Assembly (NCBI GenBank): GCA_934631055.1
Contig: CAKTXP010000119.1
Coordinates: 1 to 7,447 of the forward strand
Reading direction: 5' to 3'
Source: an uncultured Clostridia bacterium
GTDB taxonomy: Bacteria; Bacillota; Clostridia; Christensenellales; Aristaeellaceae
DNA: 7,447 nt
Of the stretch, positions 1 to 6,847 are shown one piece after another. The notes below the pieces were generated by a model, which saw nothing but the letters and a program-made list of their open reading frames with translations, ran no database searches and was not told where the DNA came from. Each line of letters starts with the position of its first letter. Position 1 is the stretch's first letter. Both the position numbers and the translations under genes were made by a program.

Positions 1-1122
1 CAAAGCCGGCTGCGCATCTGCCGGAACCGCGTCAATATCCACTACGGAAACCGCAATATTCCCGCGGGAACGATTCACCAAGTCCGAAATGTTCAGCCCG
101 AAGCCCGCGACCGCGGACGTGATGGAACCCAATACGTTCGGCACGTTTTCATGAATGCACAGCAGGCGCGGCTTCGTGACCGGCGCGACATCCACCGCAG
201 GCAGATTGACGCTGTTGCGGATGATGCCCGATTCCAGAAAGTCGCGCGTCTGCGCCGCCGCCATCACCGCGCAATTGTCTTCGCTCTCCGGCGTGGACGC
301 GCCCAGATGCGGCGTGCAGATGACGTTTTTAACGCCCAGCAGCGCGTCGCTTGGGAAATCCGTCACATATGCCGCAACGCGCCCGTCCGCGAGCGCCTCC
401 AGCAGCGCCGCTTCATCCACCAAACCGCCGCGCGCATAGTTCAGGATACGCACGCCCTTTTTGCAGAGCGACAGCGCACGCCGCCCGATCATGCCGCGCG
501 TCCTGTCCGTCATCGGCACATGCACCGTGATGAAATCGCATTCGCTGAACAGCTCATCCTGCGAATTTTCGCGCTTGACGCTCTGCGAAAGCTTCCACGC
601 ATGCTCGACGGAGATCATCGGGTCATAGCCGATAACATTCATGCCCAGCGCGACCGCCGCATTCGCGACCAGAACGCCGATTGCGCCCAAACCGATGACG
701 CCGAGCGTCTTGCCGCGCAGCTCCGGTCCGACAAACGCCTTTTTGCCCTTCTCAACGGCTTTCTCGATGGCGTCGCCCTGTCCTTTCAGCGTACGCGCCC
801 ATTCCACGCCGCCGACGATATCACGGCAGGACAGCAGCATCGCCGCCAGCACCATTTCGCAGACGGCGTTTGCATTCGCGCCCGGCGTGTTGAAAACGCA
901 GACGCCCGCCTGCGTGCAGGCGTCGATGGGGATGTTGTTCGTTCCCGCGCCCGCGCGCGCAATGCACAGCACGGACGGCTCGAGCGGCATATCGTGCATG
1001 GACGCCGAACGGACGAGGATGGCGTCCGGAGCTTCCATGTTATCGCCGACCTGATAAGCGCTTCCCAGTTGGGTATATATCGCAGGGGAGATCGCGTTGA
1101 GCGTCTTAATCCGATAATTCAT
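1..1122 (-). CDS. serA: D-3-phosphoglycerate dehydrogenase, 3' end cut by window edge
   Basis: Oxidises 3-phosphoglycerate to 3-phosphohydroxypyruvate with NAD, the first step of serine synthesis in the cytoplasm. The frame is open from ATG at 1122 to the left edge (374 codons, no stop), so only the C-terminus is missing. Visible parts: an N-terminal substrate-binding half (RAGAGTNN, residues 56-63), a Rossmann NAD site GLGAIG (144-149) with an acidic residue in YDP (166-168), catalytic Arg231 in NYARGGLVDE, and catalytic His272 in TPHLGAST. A C-terminal ACT-like regulatory domain starts near residue 318 (PRLLCIHENVPNVLGSIT). The acid after FPS is Asp259, where many relatives have Glu. The size fits the short ACT-bearing form, not the long form with an extra intervening domain. 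The ribosome site GGAGAGGA (1131-1138) lies 8 nt from the ATG. It lies 128 bp downstream of serC on the same strand with no clear promoter between, so co-transcription is likely. The ACT domain suggests amino-acid feedback (inference). Confidence 0.95.
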   Translation of the reverse strand, partial: MNYRIKTLNAISPAIYTQLGSAYQVGDNMEAPDAILVRSASMHDMPLEPSVLCIARAGAGTNNIPIDACTQAGVCVFNTPGANANAVCEMVLAAMLLSCRDIVGGVEWARTLKGQGDAIEKAVEKGKKAFVGPELRGKTLGVIGLGAIGVLVANAAVALGMNVIGYDPMISVEHAWKLSQSVKRENSQDELFSECDFITVHVPMTDRTRGMIGRRALSLCKKGVRILNYARGGLVDEAALLEALADGRVAAYVTDFPSDALLGVKNVICTPHLGASTPESEDNCAVMAAAQTRDFLESGIIRNSVNLPAVDVAPVTKPRLLCIHENVPNVLGSITSAVAGFGLNISDLVNRSRGNIAVSVVDIDAVPADAQPAL

Positions 1123-1168
1123 ATGACCTGTCCTCTCCTATCGCAAACCCTTCTGCCACTACTTTTCA

Positions 1169-1248
1169 GCTATCGCAAAGCGATAGCGTAGCGGGAAGTC
1201 CAGAAACCTCAGGTTTCTGGTGGGGTTCGGGGCAAAGCCCCAAGCGTT
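1169..1248 (-). repeat. Hairpin-rich intergenic repeat, module A, copy 1 (serC-serA gap)
   Basis: Three consecutive hairpins fill most of the gap. Read on the minus strand they are GGGGC-TTT-GCCCC (1229-1241), CCAGAAACC-TGA-GGTTTCTGG (1200-1220) and GCTATCGC-TTT-GCGATAGC (1169-1187). The first two, with the intervening AACCCCACC and the following TTCCCG, recur on the plus strand at 6991-7044. None is followed by a T run, so this does not look like a terminator. It would lie inside a serC-serA transcript, where it could affect RNA stability or serA translation (inference). Confidence 0.8.
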
Positions 1249-1250
1249 CC

Positions 1251-2321
1251 TTACGGGTTCTCCGCTTCAAACTGCTTCATGAAGCTCACCAGCTTCTGTA
1301 CGCCCTCGATGGGCATGGCGTTGTAAATGCTTGCGCGCATGCCGCCGACGATGCGGTGGCCTTTCAGATTGACCAGCCCCTGCGCCGCCGCTTCTTTGAC
1401 GAACTTTGCGTCCAGCTCTGCGTCGCCGGTGACAAAGGTCACGTTCATGCGGCTGCGGTCGCGCTTCTGCGCCGTGCCGGTGAACAGGCTGCTCTCGTCC
1501 AGATAATCATAGAGCAGCTTCGCTTTCTCGATATTGACCTTTTCCAGCGCCGCGACGCCGCCCTGCGCCTTGATCCATTTGAACGTCAATCCTGCGACAT
1601 AGATGCCAAAGCAGTTCGGCGTGTTGAGCATGCTGTCCGCTTCGGCAAGCTTGGCGAAATTCATGACCTTCGGCGTGATGGGCAGCTCATGACCCAGCAG
1701 GTCTTCGCGCACGATGAGGATAACGACGCCCGCGGGCGCGACGTTCTTCTGCGCGCCGGCGTAAATCACGCCGAACCTGCTCACGTCGTAGACCTCGCTG
1801 AGGATGTTGGAGGACATATCCGCGACCAGCGGCACAGCGCCCGTGTCCGGCATCTGCGTCCAGCGCGTGCCATAGATGGTGTTATTGGTCGTGATATGGA
1901 CATATTTCGCGTCGGGCGAAAGCGTATAATCCGGAATATGCGTGTAATTCTCTTCGCGGGAGGAACCGGCTATGACGACCTCGCCGTACTTCTTCGCTTC
2001 GACCAGCGCGTTATGCGCAAAGTTGCCGGAATCAACATAGTCGGCTTTGCCGCCGTCCATCAAATTCATCGCGACCGCCGCGAACATCGCCGTCGCGCCG
2101 CCCTGCGGGAAAAGCACCTTGTAGTTCTCCGGAATATTCATCACGTCGCGCAGGTCAGCAACCGTCTGATTAAAGATGTCCAGATACATTTTAGATCGGT
2201 GGCTCATCTCCATCACGGACATGCCGGTACTGCCATAACACAGCAGCTCCTTCTGAATCTGCTCAAGCACAGGCAGCGGCAGCATGGACGGACCGGGCGC
2301 AAAATTGAATACGCGTTCCAT
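1251..2321 (-). CDS. serC: Phosphoserine aminotransferase
   Basis: PLP-dependent enzyme that transfers an amino group from glutamate to 3-phosphohydroxypyruvate, giving phosphoserine; second step of serine synthesis. At 356 residues it is full length for the family. It opens with the family-typical N-terminus (VFNFAPGPSMLP). Other marks are the substrate-phosphate motif SHRS (40-43), GGATAMF (74-80) of the cofactor pocket, TTNNTIYGT (144-152), the Schiff-base Lys192 in AGAQKN, and GGMRASIYNA (326-335) with a substrate-binding Arg. The start is fixed by AAGGAGG (2330-2336), 8 nt before the ATG. It is the first gene of the minus-strand serC-serA pair and is divergent from fhs. No serB is visible here. 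SerC also has a role in pyridoxine synthesis in some bacteria, but the serA neighbour points to serine. Confidence 0.97.
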   Translation of the reverse strand: MERVFNFAPGPSMLPLPVLEQIQKELLCYGSTGMSVMEMSHRSKMYLDIFNQTVADLRDVMNIPENYKVLFPQGGATAMFAAVAMNLMDGGKADYVDSGNFAHNALVEAKKYGEVVIAGSSREENYTHIPDYTLSPDAKYVHITTNNTIYGTRWTQMPDTGAVPLVADMSSNILSEVYDVSRFGVIYAGAQKNVAPAGVVILIVREDLLGHELPITPKVMNFAKLAEADSMLNTPNCFGIYVAGLTFKWIKAQGGVAALEKVNIEKAKLLYDYLDESSLFTGTAQKRDRSRMNVTFVTGDAELDAKFVKEAAAQGLVNLKGHRIVGGMRASIYNAMPIEGVQKLVSFMKQFEAENP

Positions 2322-2428
2322 AAGATAAGCCTCCTTGAAAAATCATTCTATTCCGCTTTCCTGTCAGCATGCCGTCAAGGGGAAAAAGCTCTCCCTTTAC
2401 GCCTTTATCACAGGAAAGTATTTGAATT

Positions 2429-2457
2429 ATCTTATCACGGACAATCTCAAAAATCAA
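2429..2457 (-). promoter_or_regulatory. Predicted serC(-serA) promoter
   Basis: On the minus strand there is a -35 TTGATT (2452-2457), a 17-bp spacer and a -10 TAAGAT (2429-2434), matching the housekeeping sigma pattern. It would give a leader of about 100 nt before serC. The 7-mer GTGATAA occurs twice on this strand, once overlapping the -10 (2432-2438) and once 27 bp downstream (2405-2411). The leader also holds an 8-bp inverted pair TTTCCTGT/ACAGGAAA (near 2356 and 2410). I see no T-box sequence. Assigned from sequence pattern alone. Confidence 0.55.
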
Positions 2458-2593
2458 GGGATTTTATGGTTATTCAAACAAATTTTGACTTTCTACTGAT
2501 TCAACGCTTTATTTTCGGATTTTTGTTCAGTATTCTTCCAAACCCCATCTCCGCTTCACGGCGTCCTCATAAACCTTTCAGAACAAAATAATT

Positions 2594-2609
2594 TTACGAA
2601 CGTTCGTAA
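2594..2609. promoter_or_regulatory. Perfect 16-bp palindrome next to fhs promoter, candidate operator
   Basis: TTACGAACGTTCGTAA is a perfect inverted repeat ending 4 bp before the fhs -35 box. A second imperfect copy, ACGAACGATCAT, lies at 2650-2661 just after the -10, offset by 54 bp. Two similar sites flanking a promoter suggest a dimeric repressor or activator. The shape (short palindrome with GAACGTTC core) resembles TetR-family operators. It is not a Gram-positive LexA box, which needs four bases between CGAAC and GTTCG. Confidence 0.6.
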
Positions 2610-2613
2610 GAGG

Positions 2614-2642
2614 TTGCGTCCGGAAATATTTTATACTATAAT
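2614..2642 (+). promoter_or_regulatory. Predicted fhs promoter
   Basis: A -35 TTGCGT (2614-2619) is followed by a 17-bp spacer and a perfect -10 TATAAT (2637-2642), giving a leader of roughly 50 nt before the fhs start. It is the best promoter match on the plus strand in the divergent region. The rest of the gap (about 2460-2590) is AT-rich and shows no gene or RNA structure I can support. Confidence 0.75.
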
Positions 2643-2701
2643 AAAAACAACGAACGATCATCCAATTTCCGGCTTTTCCGGTCAGTTTAAGGAGGATGTC
2701 C

Positions 2702-4372
2702 ATGCTTACCGATATCGAGATCGCCCAGTCCTGCGCGATGCAGCCCATCACCCAGATCGCCGATACGCTCGGCGTTGCGCCCGACCTGCTGGAGCCTTAC
2801 GGAAAGTACAAGGCAAAAGTGGATTATCTCGCCCTGAAGGAGCTTCCGCAGAAGGGCAAACTCGTGCTGGTGACCGCCATCAATCCGACGCCGGCGGGAG
2901 AGGGCAAGACCACCGTCTCCATCGGTCTGGCGGACGCCCTGCGGCTGGAAGGCTATAACGCGTGCCTTGCCCTGCGCGAGCCGTCGCTCGGTCCGGTGTT
3001 CGGCGTCAAGGGCGGCGCGGCGGGCGGCGGCTATGCGCAGGTCGTCCCGATGGAGGACATCAACCTGCATTTTACCGGCGATATGCACGCCATCACCGCT
3101 GCGAACAACCTTATCGCCGCCATGGTGGATAACAGCATCCAGCAGGGCAACCCACTGAATATCGACCCGCGCCGCGTCACCTGGAAACGCTGCATGGATA
3201 TGAACGACCGCCAGCTCCGCAATCTCCTCGACGGTCTCGGCGGAAAGGCAAACGGCACGCCGCGCGAGGACGGTTTCGATATCACGACCGCCAGCGAGAT
3301 CATGGCGACGCTCTGTCTGGCTTCCTCCATTGCCGACCTGAAAGCGCGCATCGCCCGCATCGTCGTCGCCCGCACCTACGATGACAAACCGGTCACGGCA
3401 GGGGATATCCATGCGCAGGGCGCGGCGACCGCGCTGCTCAAAGACGCGCTTCGTCCCAATCTCGTGCAGACGCTCATCGGCACACCGGCGTTCGTCCACG
3501 GCGGTCCGTTTGCCAACATCGCCCATGGCTGCAATACCGTCATCGCGACGCAGACGGCGCTCCGCCTTGCCGACGTCGTCGTAACGGAAGCGGGCTTCGG
3601 CGCAGACCTGGGCGCGGAAAAATTTATCGACATCAAGTGCCGCATGGCGGGACTGGTTCCCAGCGCCGTCGTGCTGGTCGCGACCGTCCGCGCGCTCAAG
3701 AGCCATGGCGGCGTCGCGAAAGCCGACCTCGGCGCGGAAAACCTGCCCGCGCTCGAAAAGGGACTTGATAACCTGCGCCGCCATCTGCGCAATATCCGCG
3801 AGGTCTGGGGGCTGCATCCGGTCATCGCGCTCAACCGCTTCACCAGCGATACCGACGCGGAGATCGAACTCGTCCGCCGCGCCGCCGCGGAGACCGGCGC
3901 AAAGGTCGCGCTCTGCGAAGTCTGGGCAAAGGGCGGAGAAGGCGGACGCGAGCTGGCGAAACTCGTCATGGAAGAAGCGAACCACGCCGACGCCTCGACG
4001 TTCTCCTTTACCTATCCGGACGATATGCCGCTGGCGGACAAGATTCGCGCAGTCGCAACCCGAATCTACGGCGCAAAAGACGTTTCCTTTACGCCTGCCG
4101 CGCTGAAAACGCTCAAACAGCTGACCGACGAGGGATGCGGCAGCATGCCCGTGTGTATCGCCAAGACGCAGTATTCCTTCTCTGACGACGCCAAGAAGCT
4201 CGGCGCGCCGGAAGGCTTTACGCTCACCATCCGCAGCGTTAAGGTCAGCGCGGGCGCCGGATTCGTCGTCGCCCTTTCCGGCGATATTATGACGATGCCG
4301 GGTCTGCCGAAAATCCCCGCCGCCGTCAATATCGACGTGACGGATGATGGGAAGATCGTCGGGTTGTTCTGA
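2702..4372 (+). CDS. fhs: Formate--tetrahydrofolate ligase (10-formyl-THF synthetase)
   Basis: Joins formate to tetrahydrofolate using ATP, giving 10-formyl-THF for purine and formyl-Met synthesis. In acetogens it is the first folate-dependent step of the methyl branch of the Wood-Ljungdahl pathway. The 556 residues match the usual length. Family signatures are intact: P-loop TPAGEGKTT (63-71), GVKGGAAGGGY (101-111), VATVRALKSHGG (326-337), and the C-terminal PGLPKIPAA...GKIVGLF. An ATG at 2696 is in frame but abuts the ribosome site AAGGAGG (2689-2695) with no spacer; ATG 2702 is 6 nt away and is preferred. It is monocistronic by layout, with its own promoter and a strong hairpin after the stop. 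It is divergent from serC, consistent with shared one-carbon/serine metabolism. Presence alone does not prove acetogenesis, since many fermenters carry fhs. Confidence 0.98.
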   Translation: MLTDIEIAQSCAMQPITQIADTLGVAPDLLEPYGKYKAKVDYLALKELPQKGKLVLVTAINPTPAGEGKTTVSIGLADALRLEGYNACLALREPSLGPVFGVKGGAAGGGYAQVVPMEDINLHFTGDMHAITAANNLIAAMVDNSIQQGNPLNIDPRRVTWKRCMDMNDRQLRNLLDGLGGKANGTPREDGFDITTASEIMATLCLASSIADLKARIARIVVARTYDDKPVTAGDIHAQGAATALLKDALRPNLVQTLIGTPAFVHGGPFANIAHGCNTVIATQTALRLADVVVTEAGFGADLGAEKFIDIKCRMAGLVPSAVVLVATVRALKSHGGVAKADLGAENLPALEKGLDNLRRHLRNIREVWGLHPVIALNRFTSDTDAEIELVRRAAAETGAKVALCEVWAKGGEGGRELAKLVMEEANHADASTFSFTYPDDMPLADKIRAVATRIYGAKDVSFTPAALKTLKQLTDEGCGSMPVCIAKTQYSFSDDAKKLGAPEGFTLTIRSVKVSAGAGFVVALSGDIMTMPGLPKIPAAVNIDVTDDGKIVGLF

Positions 4373-4425
4373 TAAACAGATTTAAACCGCCGCGAAGCGT
4401 TTCCTGACGGAATTTCACCGTATAC

Positions 4426-4488
4426 AAAAAGCAGGCAGACACATGAAGAGCAATCTTCTTCAAGTGTCTGCCTGTTTGTCTGCTTTTT
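4426..4488. terminator. Long hairpin terminator between convergent genes
   Basis: An 11-bp perfect stem CAGGCAGACAC/GTGTCTGCCTG (4432-4442 with 4464-4474) encloses a further GAAGA/TCTTC pairing. It is flanked by AAAAAGCA on the left and TGCTTTTT on the right. The T run serves plus-strand transcripts from fhs; the A run becomes a T run for minus-strand transcripts of the membrane gene, whose stop codon overlaps its edge. It should act in both directions. Confidence 0.85.
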
Positions 4489-5408
4489 CAAATACTGATT
4501 CCCTTTTCGGCGTAGGGGCAATAAGTCAGATACGCCAGCAGCAGGGTCGAGGTATCCGGAAGGGAAAGACAATAGACCGGTTTCTGTCCACGCTTACCGA
4601 CAGTCTCAAGCGGCTGGGAGAGCAGGAACATGCCGCTGACCTGCGCGCGGCGGTGGACATAGCCGAAATGCACGTCTTCCCACGACATATACATGCCGAA
4701 ACCGGCGCGCACGCCTTCCTCATTGATGCAGGGGCATGCCGTCACATAGACCGCCGCGCGGTTCAGCAGGAAAAGACCCGCCGCGAACATCGCGCACGCC
4801 GCCAGCGTCAACCCGACAACGGAAAGCGCGCCGGGCAGCTCGCTGGCGCGGAACAGCATCATCGTCCCTGTAAAGAACGCCAGCGCCGCGCCCGGTATGA
4901 GCATCAGCAGATAGACCGCCGCCTGATGCCAAAGCGGGCGCAGGGGATTGACGGAATGCGTTTTCGGCGCGGGCGTAAAGTCGATCTCCTGCGGACAGAA
5001 CGCGACCACCGCGCGGACAAGCTTCCGGCTCGTCGGCACGACGAACCCCCATCGCCCGCATCCCGGCGCGCGATGCAGCATTTCCAGAAAGCCGGGCGAA
5101 TCGTGATACAGCCCGTAGAGATAGGTGCGTCGGCTGTTGCAGCTCAGCACACCCATAGACGCCAGATCATCCCACGACGTGCGCCGCACGCGTAGGAGAA
5201 AGCCGACGCCCACGCCGCCCTCATCCACAAAAAAGCGGCAGGAAAGCAGCGTAAAGCACAGCCCCAGCAGCACGAACGTCATCACCAGCAGCACGCGCGC
5301 CCATCCGGCAAGCCCTTCGCCTACGCAGATATCGCGCGCAACGGCGCACGCAAGCGCACTCAGACAGCAGACTGCGCTCAGAAACGGATATCTCAGCACG
5401 CGGGTCAT
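4488..5408 (-). CDS. Four-helix membrane protein with duplicated TM2 + PH-like units, function unknown
   Basis: I do not recognise a named family. The 306 residues show four hydrophobic helices in two pairs (about 7-24 and 36-56; 162-186 and 192-216). Each pair is followed by a soluble segment of 80-100 residues. The segments begin alike: VDEGGVGVGFLLRVRRTSWDDL (61-82) and INEEGVRAGFGMYMSWEDV (228-246). Both end with a similar hydrophobic run then a Cys-Pro motif (AFCPQ 137-140, TYCPY 296-299). This pattern suggests an internal duplication. The start of each segment resembles bacterial PH-like membrane domains (YcxB/bPH type) with a Gly-rich strand then SW-[DE]-D; that match is tentative. AAGGAGGG (5416-5423) lies 7 nt before the ATG. 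An ATG at 5415 is out of frame. A terminator lies about 18 nt upstream of this ribosome site, and I see no separate promoter, so expression may depend on read-through from the M23 gene or on a promoter inside the repeat. Confidence 0.8.
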   Translation of the reverse strand: MTRVLRYPFLSAVCCLSALACAVARDICVGEGLAGWARVLLVMTFVLLGLCFTLLSCRFFVDEGGVGVGFLLRVRRTSWDDLASMGVLSCNSRRTYLYGLYHDSPGFLEMLHRAPGCGRWGFVVPTSRKLVRAVVAFCPQEIDFTPAPKTHSVNPLRPLWHQAAVYLLMLIPGAALAFFTGTMMLFRASELPGALSVVGLTLAACAMFAAGLFLLNRAAVYVTACPCINEEGVRAGFGMYMSWEDVHFGYVHRRAQVSGMFLLSQPLETVGKRGQKPVYCLSLPDTSTLLLAYLTYCPYAEKGISI

Positions 5409-5441
5409 GATTCATCCCTCCTTTTTTCAAGGGATAGAAGG

Positions 5442-5464
5442 AAAAAAGCGGGCTGAGCCCGCTT
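5442..5464 (-). terminator. Rho-independent terminator after the M23 gene
   Basis: Read on the minus strand, an 8-bp perfect stem AAGCGGGC-TCA-GCCCGCTT runs straight into a T tract (down to 5442). It lies about 210 bp past the M23 stop codon, beyond the repeat, and just before the ribosome site of the membrane gene, so it may also act as an attenuator for that gene. Confidence 0.85.
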
Positions 5465-5502
5465 ACGCTTCTGCCACAGTTCGTTAAATAAAAAGTTACG
5501 TT

Positions 5503-5638
5503 GGGGCTTCCGATTTCCGCCACGCTGAATCCCGCACAGCGGGCGCGTGGCTCCAATCCCCAAACCCCGTCTTCGCTTTGCGTTGGTTTTAATTTTCTTA
5601 GGCATACGACGCACATGCGCGTCGTTCGGTAAAAATGA
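5503..5638 (-). repeat. Palindromic composite repeat, modules B and C, copy 1
   Basis: Read on the minus strand it starts at TCATTTTTA, has a near-perfect 20-bp palindrome (5606-5625, one mismatch), and runs through AAATTAAAACC to a compound hairpin. That hairpin has outer stem GCCACGC/GCGTGGC (5545-5551 with 5519-5525) around CCCGC-TGT-GCGGG, followed by GGAAATCGGAAGCCCC. The same order of parts is on the plus strand at 7067-7202. It fills most of the gap between the M23 stop and the terminator. A short reading frame crosses it but has no ribosome site and I do not call it a gene. Confidence 0.85.
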
Positions 5639-5675
5639 GTTCATTTTCACCGGCTGTAAACCTTCTTTATGTGGG

Positions 5676-6776
5676 TTACGGGTTGGTCGGCGGAAGGGTC
5701 GCTTCCGGAACCGGCGTTGCGGTCGGTTCGGCGGTCGCTTCGCCAAATCCATAGCCGCTGTTCGTTCCGGGCAGGTCGTCGATCAGCGTGATATCCGGTT
5801 CGGGCGTTTCGAGTTCCGCCTTAGCGGCTTCCTCAGCAGCCTTGGCAGCTGCTTCGGCTTCAGCCTTCGCGGCGGCTTCCGCTTCCTCGCGCATGCGCCT
5901 TGCCTGCTCGATAGCGGCGGCGGTAATCGGCTGACGTCCGGATTCCACAACGCCCAGCGCCTGCTGCATCACCGCATACGGGCAATCGCTGGTCAGCGCG
6001 GTATCGCGATACGGGCTGGAGGACGTATGGCGGCCCTTGCGCAGCTCAACATGCGTATACCAGCCGCCGGAATTCTTCTTGCCCTCTACGGCGATCTTAT
6101 CGCCCGCTTCCAGCACATCGCCGCGGCGGACTTCGATTTTCTCGCAATGGAGATAGAGCAGAGTGATATCATATTCCTCGTTGTAGACCGCAACCGTTCC
6201 GTTGCTGTCGCCCGCGCGCGTGACCGTGCCGCCGAGAATGGCGTGCAGGTCGCAGCCCTTTTCGTTCACGAAGTCAATGCCCTCATGAATGCCGGTGTAG
6301 CCGGTACGACCCTTGCGGTCCTTCTCACGCTGGCAATACTGACCGTAGTACATCGCCGTCTCGCCGACGTCCGCGCCGTAAAGGCGCTCGCGCATCGCGT
6401 CGGTGATATCCAGAACAATCGGCGCAAGCGCCAGCGTTCCAGTCTCGTCGGTCACGAAATACTCCTCCGGCACCGTGCTTGCAAACGGCGTCAGCGCATA
6501 GTCGCCATGGTTATAGGCATATACGTTATCGAAATACGAAACCTTGACCTCACGGATATAACGATACTTGTTGATGAACCAGCGGTACTTGCTCGTCACC
6601 TTGAGGTTATGCACCGGCTCGACGTCCGCCTCAGGTTCGGCGGTCGGCTCAGCGGTTTCGGCAGTCACGACCGGCTGTTCGGTCGCCGCGGGCAGAGTCG
6701 TAATCTCTTCAGCAAAAGCGCCTGTCGTCAACATCAGGCTCGCCAGAACGAGCGCTGCGGTCAATCTCTTTTTCAT
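5676..6776 (-). CDS. Secreted M23/LytM-like peptidase domain protein with altered HxH motif
   Basis: The 366-residue product has a Sec signal peptide (MKKR, hydrophobic core, AFA before Glu23). A Thr/Glu/Pro linker (25-55) and a region of about 100 residues without a recognised fold follow. The M23-type domain (about 160-250) comes next, then an Ala/Glu/Lys-rich probable coiled coil (288-322) and a Pro/Thr tail. M23 enzymes are zinc endopeptidases that cut peptidoglycan cross-bridges. Zinc ligands fit His164 and Asp168 (HEGID) and His242. His210 (LLYLH) fits the second catalytic His. The usual H-x-H is Y240-T-H242, so the first His, normally a catalytic base, is Tyr. It may be a weak enzyme or a binding/activator protein. 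An in-frame ATG at 6782 abuts GGAGG (6783-6787); ATG 6776 is 6 nt from it and is followed at once by the Lys-rich signal start. It has its own promoter and a downstream terminator. Confidence 0.85.
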   Translation of the reverse strand: MKKRLTAALVLASLMLTTGAFAEEITTLPAATEQPVVTAETAEPTAEPEADVEPVHNLKVTSKYRWFINKYRYIREVKVSYFDNVYAYNHGDYALTPFASTVPEEYFVTDETGTLALAPIVLDITDAMRERLYGADVGETAMYYGQYCQREKDRKGRTGYTGIHEGIDFVNEKGCDLHAILGGTVTRAGDSNGTVAVYNEEYDITLLYLHCEKIEVRRGDVLEAGDKIAVEGKKNSGGWYTHVELRKGRHTSSSPYRDTALTSDCPYAVMQQALGVVESGRQPITAAAIEQARRMREEAEAAAKAEAEAAAKAAEEAAKAELETPEPDITLIDDLPGTNSGYGFGEATAEPTATPVPEATLPPTNP

Positions 6777-6847
6777 ATTCATCCTCCGACAATCAGAGTT
6801 TTTGCGCTCATCCACACGCGAACGCAAAGCAGATTTTTCCTTCTCTC

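Noticed and set aside
151..1191. Long plus-strand open frame of about 346 codons
   Set aside because: It is antisense to serA. Its product is Arg/His/Asp-rich with no recognisable domain, while the minus strand gives clear dehydrogenase motifs; high GC produces such shadow frames.
1169..1248. Transcription terminator between serC and serA
   Set aside because: The hairpins are strong but none is followed by a T run on the minus strand, and serA has no obvious promoter of its own.
2322..2428. T-box or other amino-acid riboswitch in the serC leader
   Set aside because: The leader is only about 100 nt and lacks the T-box sequence, a specifier stem and a terminator.
2263..2457. Short minus-strand frame overlapping the serC start
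   Set aside because: It lies in the serC leader and enters serC out of frame, has no ribosome site and has no recognisable content.
1356..2591. Plus-strand frame of about 411 codons over serC
   Set aside because: Antisense shadow of serC with biased composition; it runs on into AT-rich non-coding DNA and has no ribosome site.
2594..2609. LexA (SOS) box at the fhs palindrome
   Set aside because: The Gram-positive LexA box has CGAAC and GTTCG separated by four bases; here they abut.
2687..3985. Minus-strand frame of about 432 codons over fhs
   Set aside because: Antisense shadow of fhs, Asp/Arg/Ala-rich without domains; fhs itself is certain.
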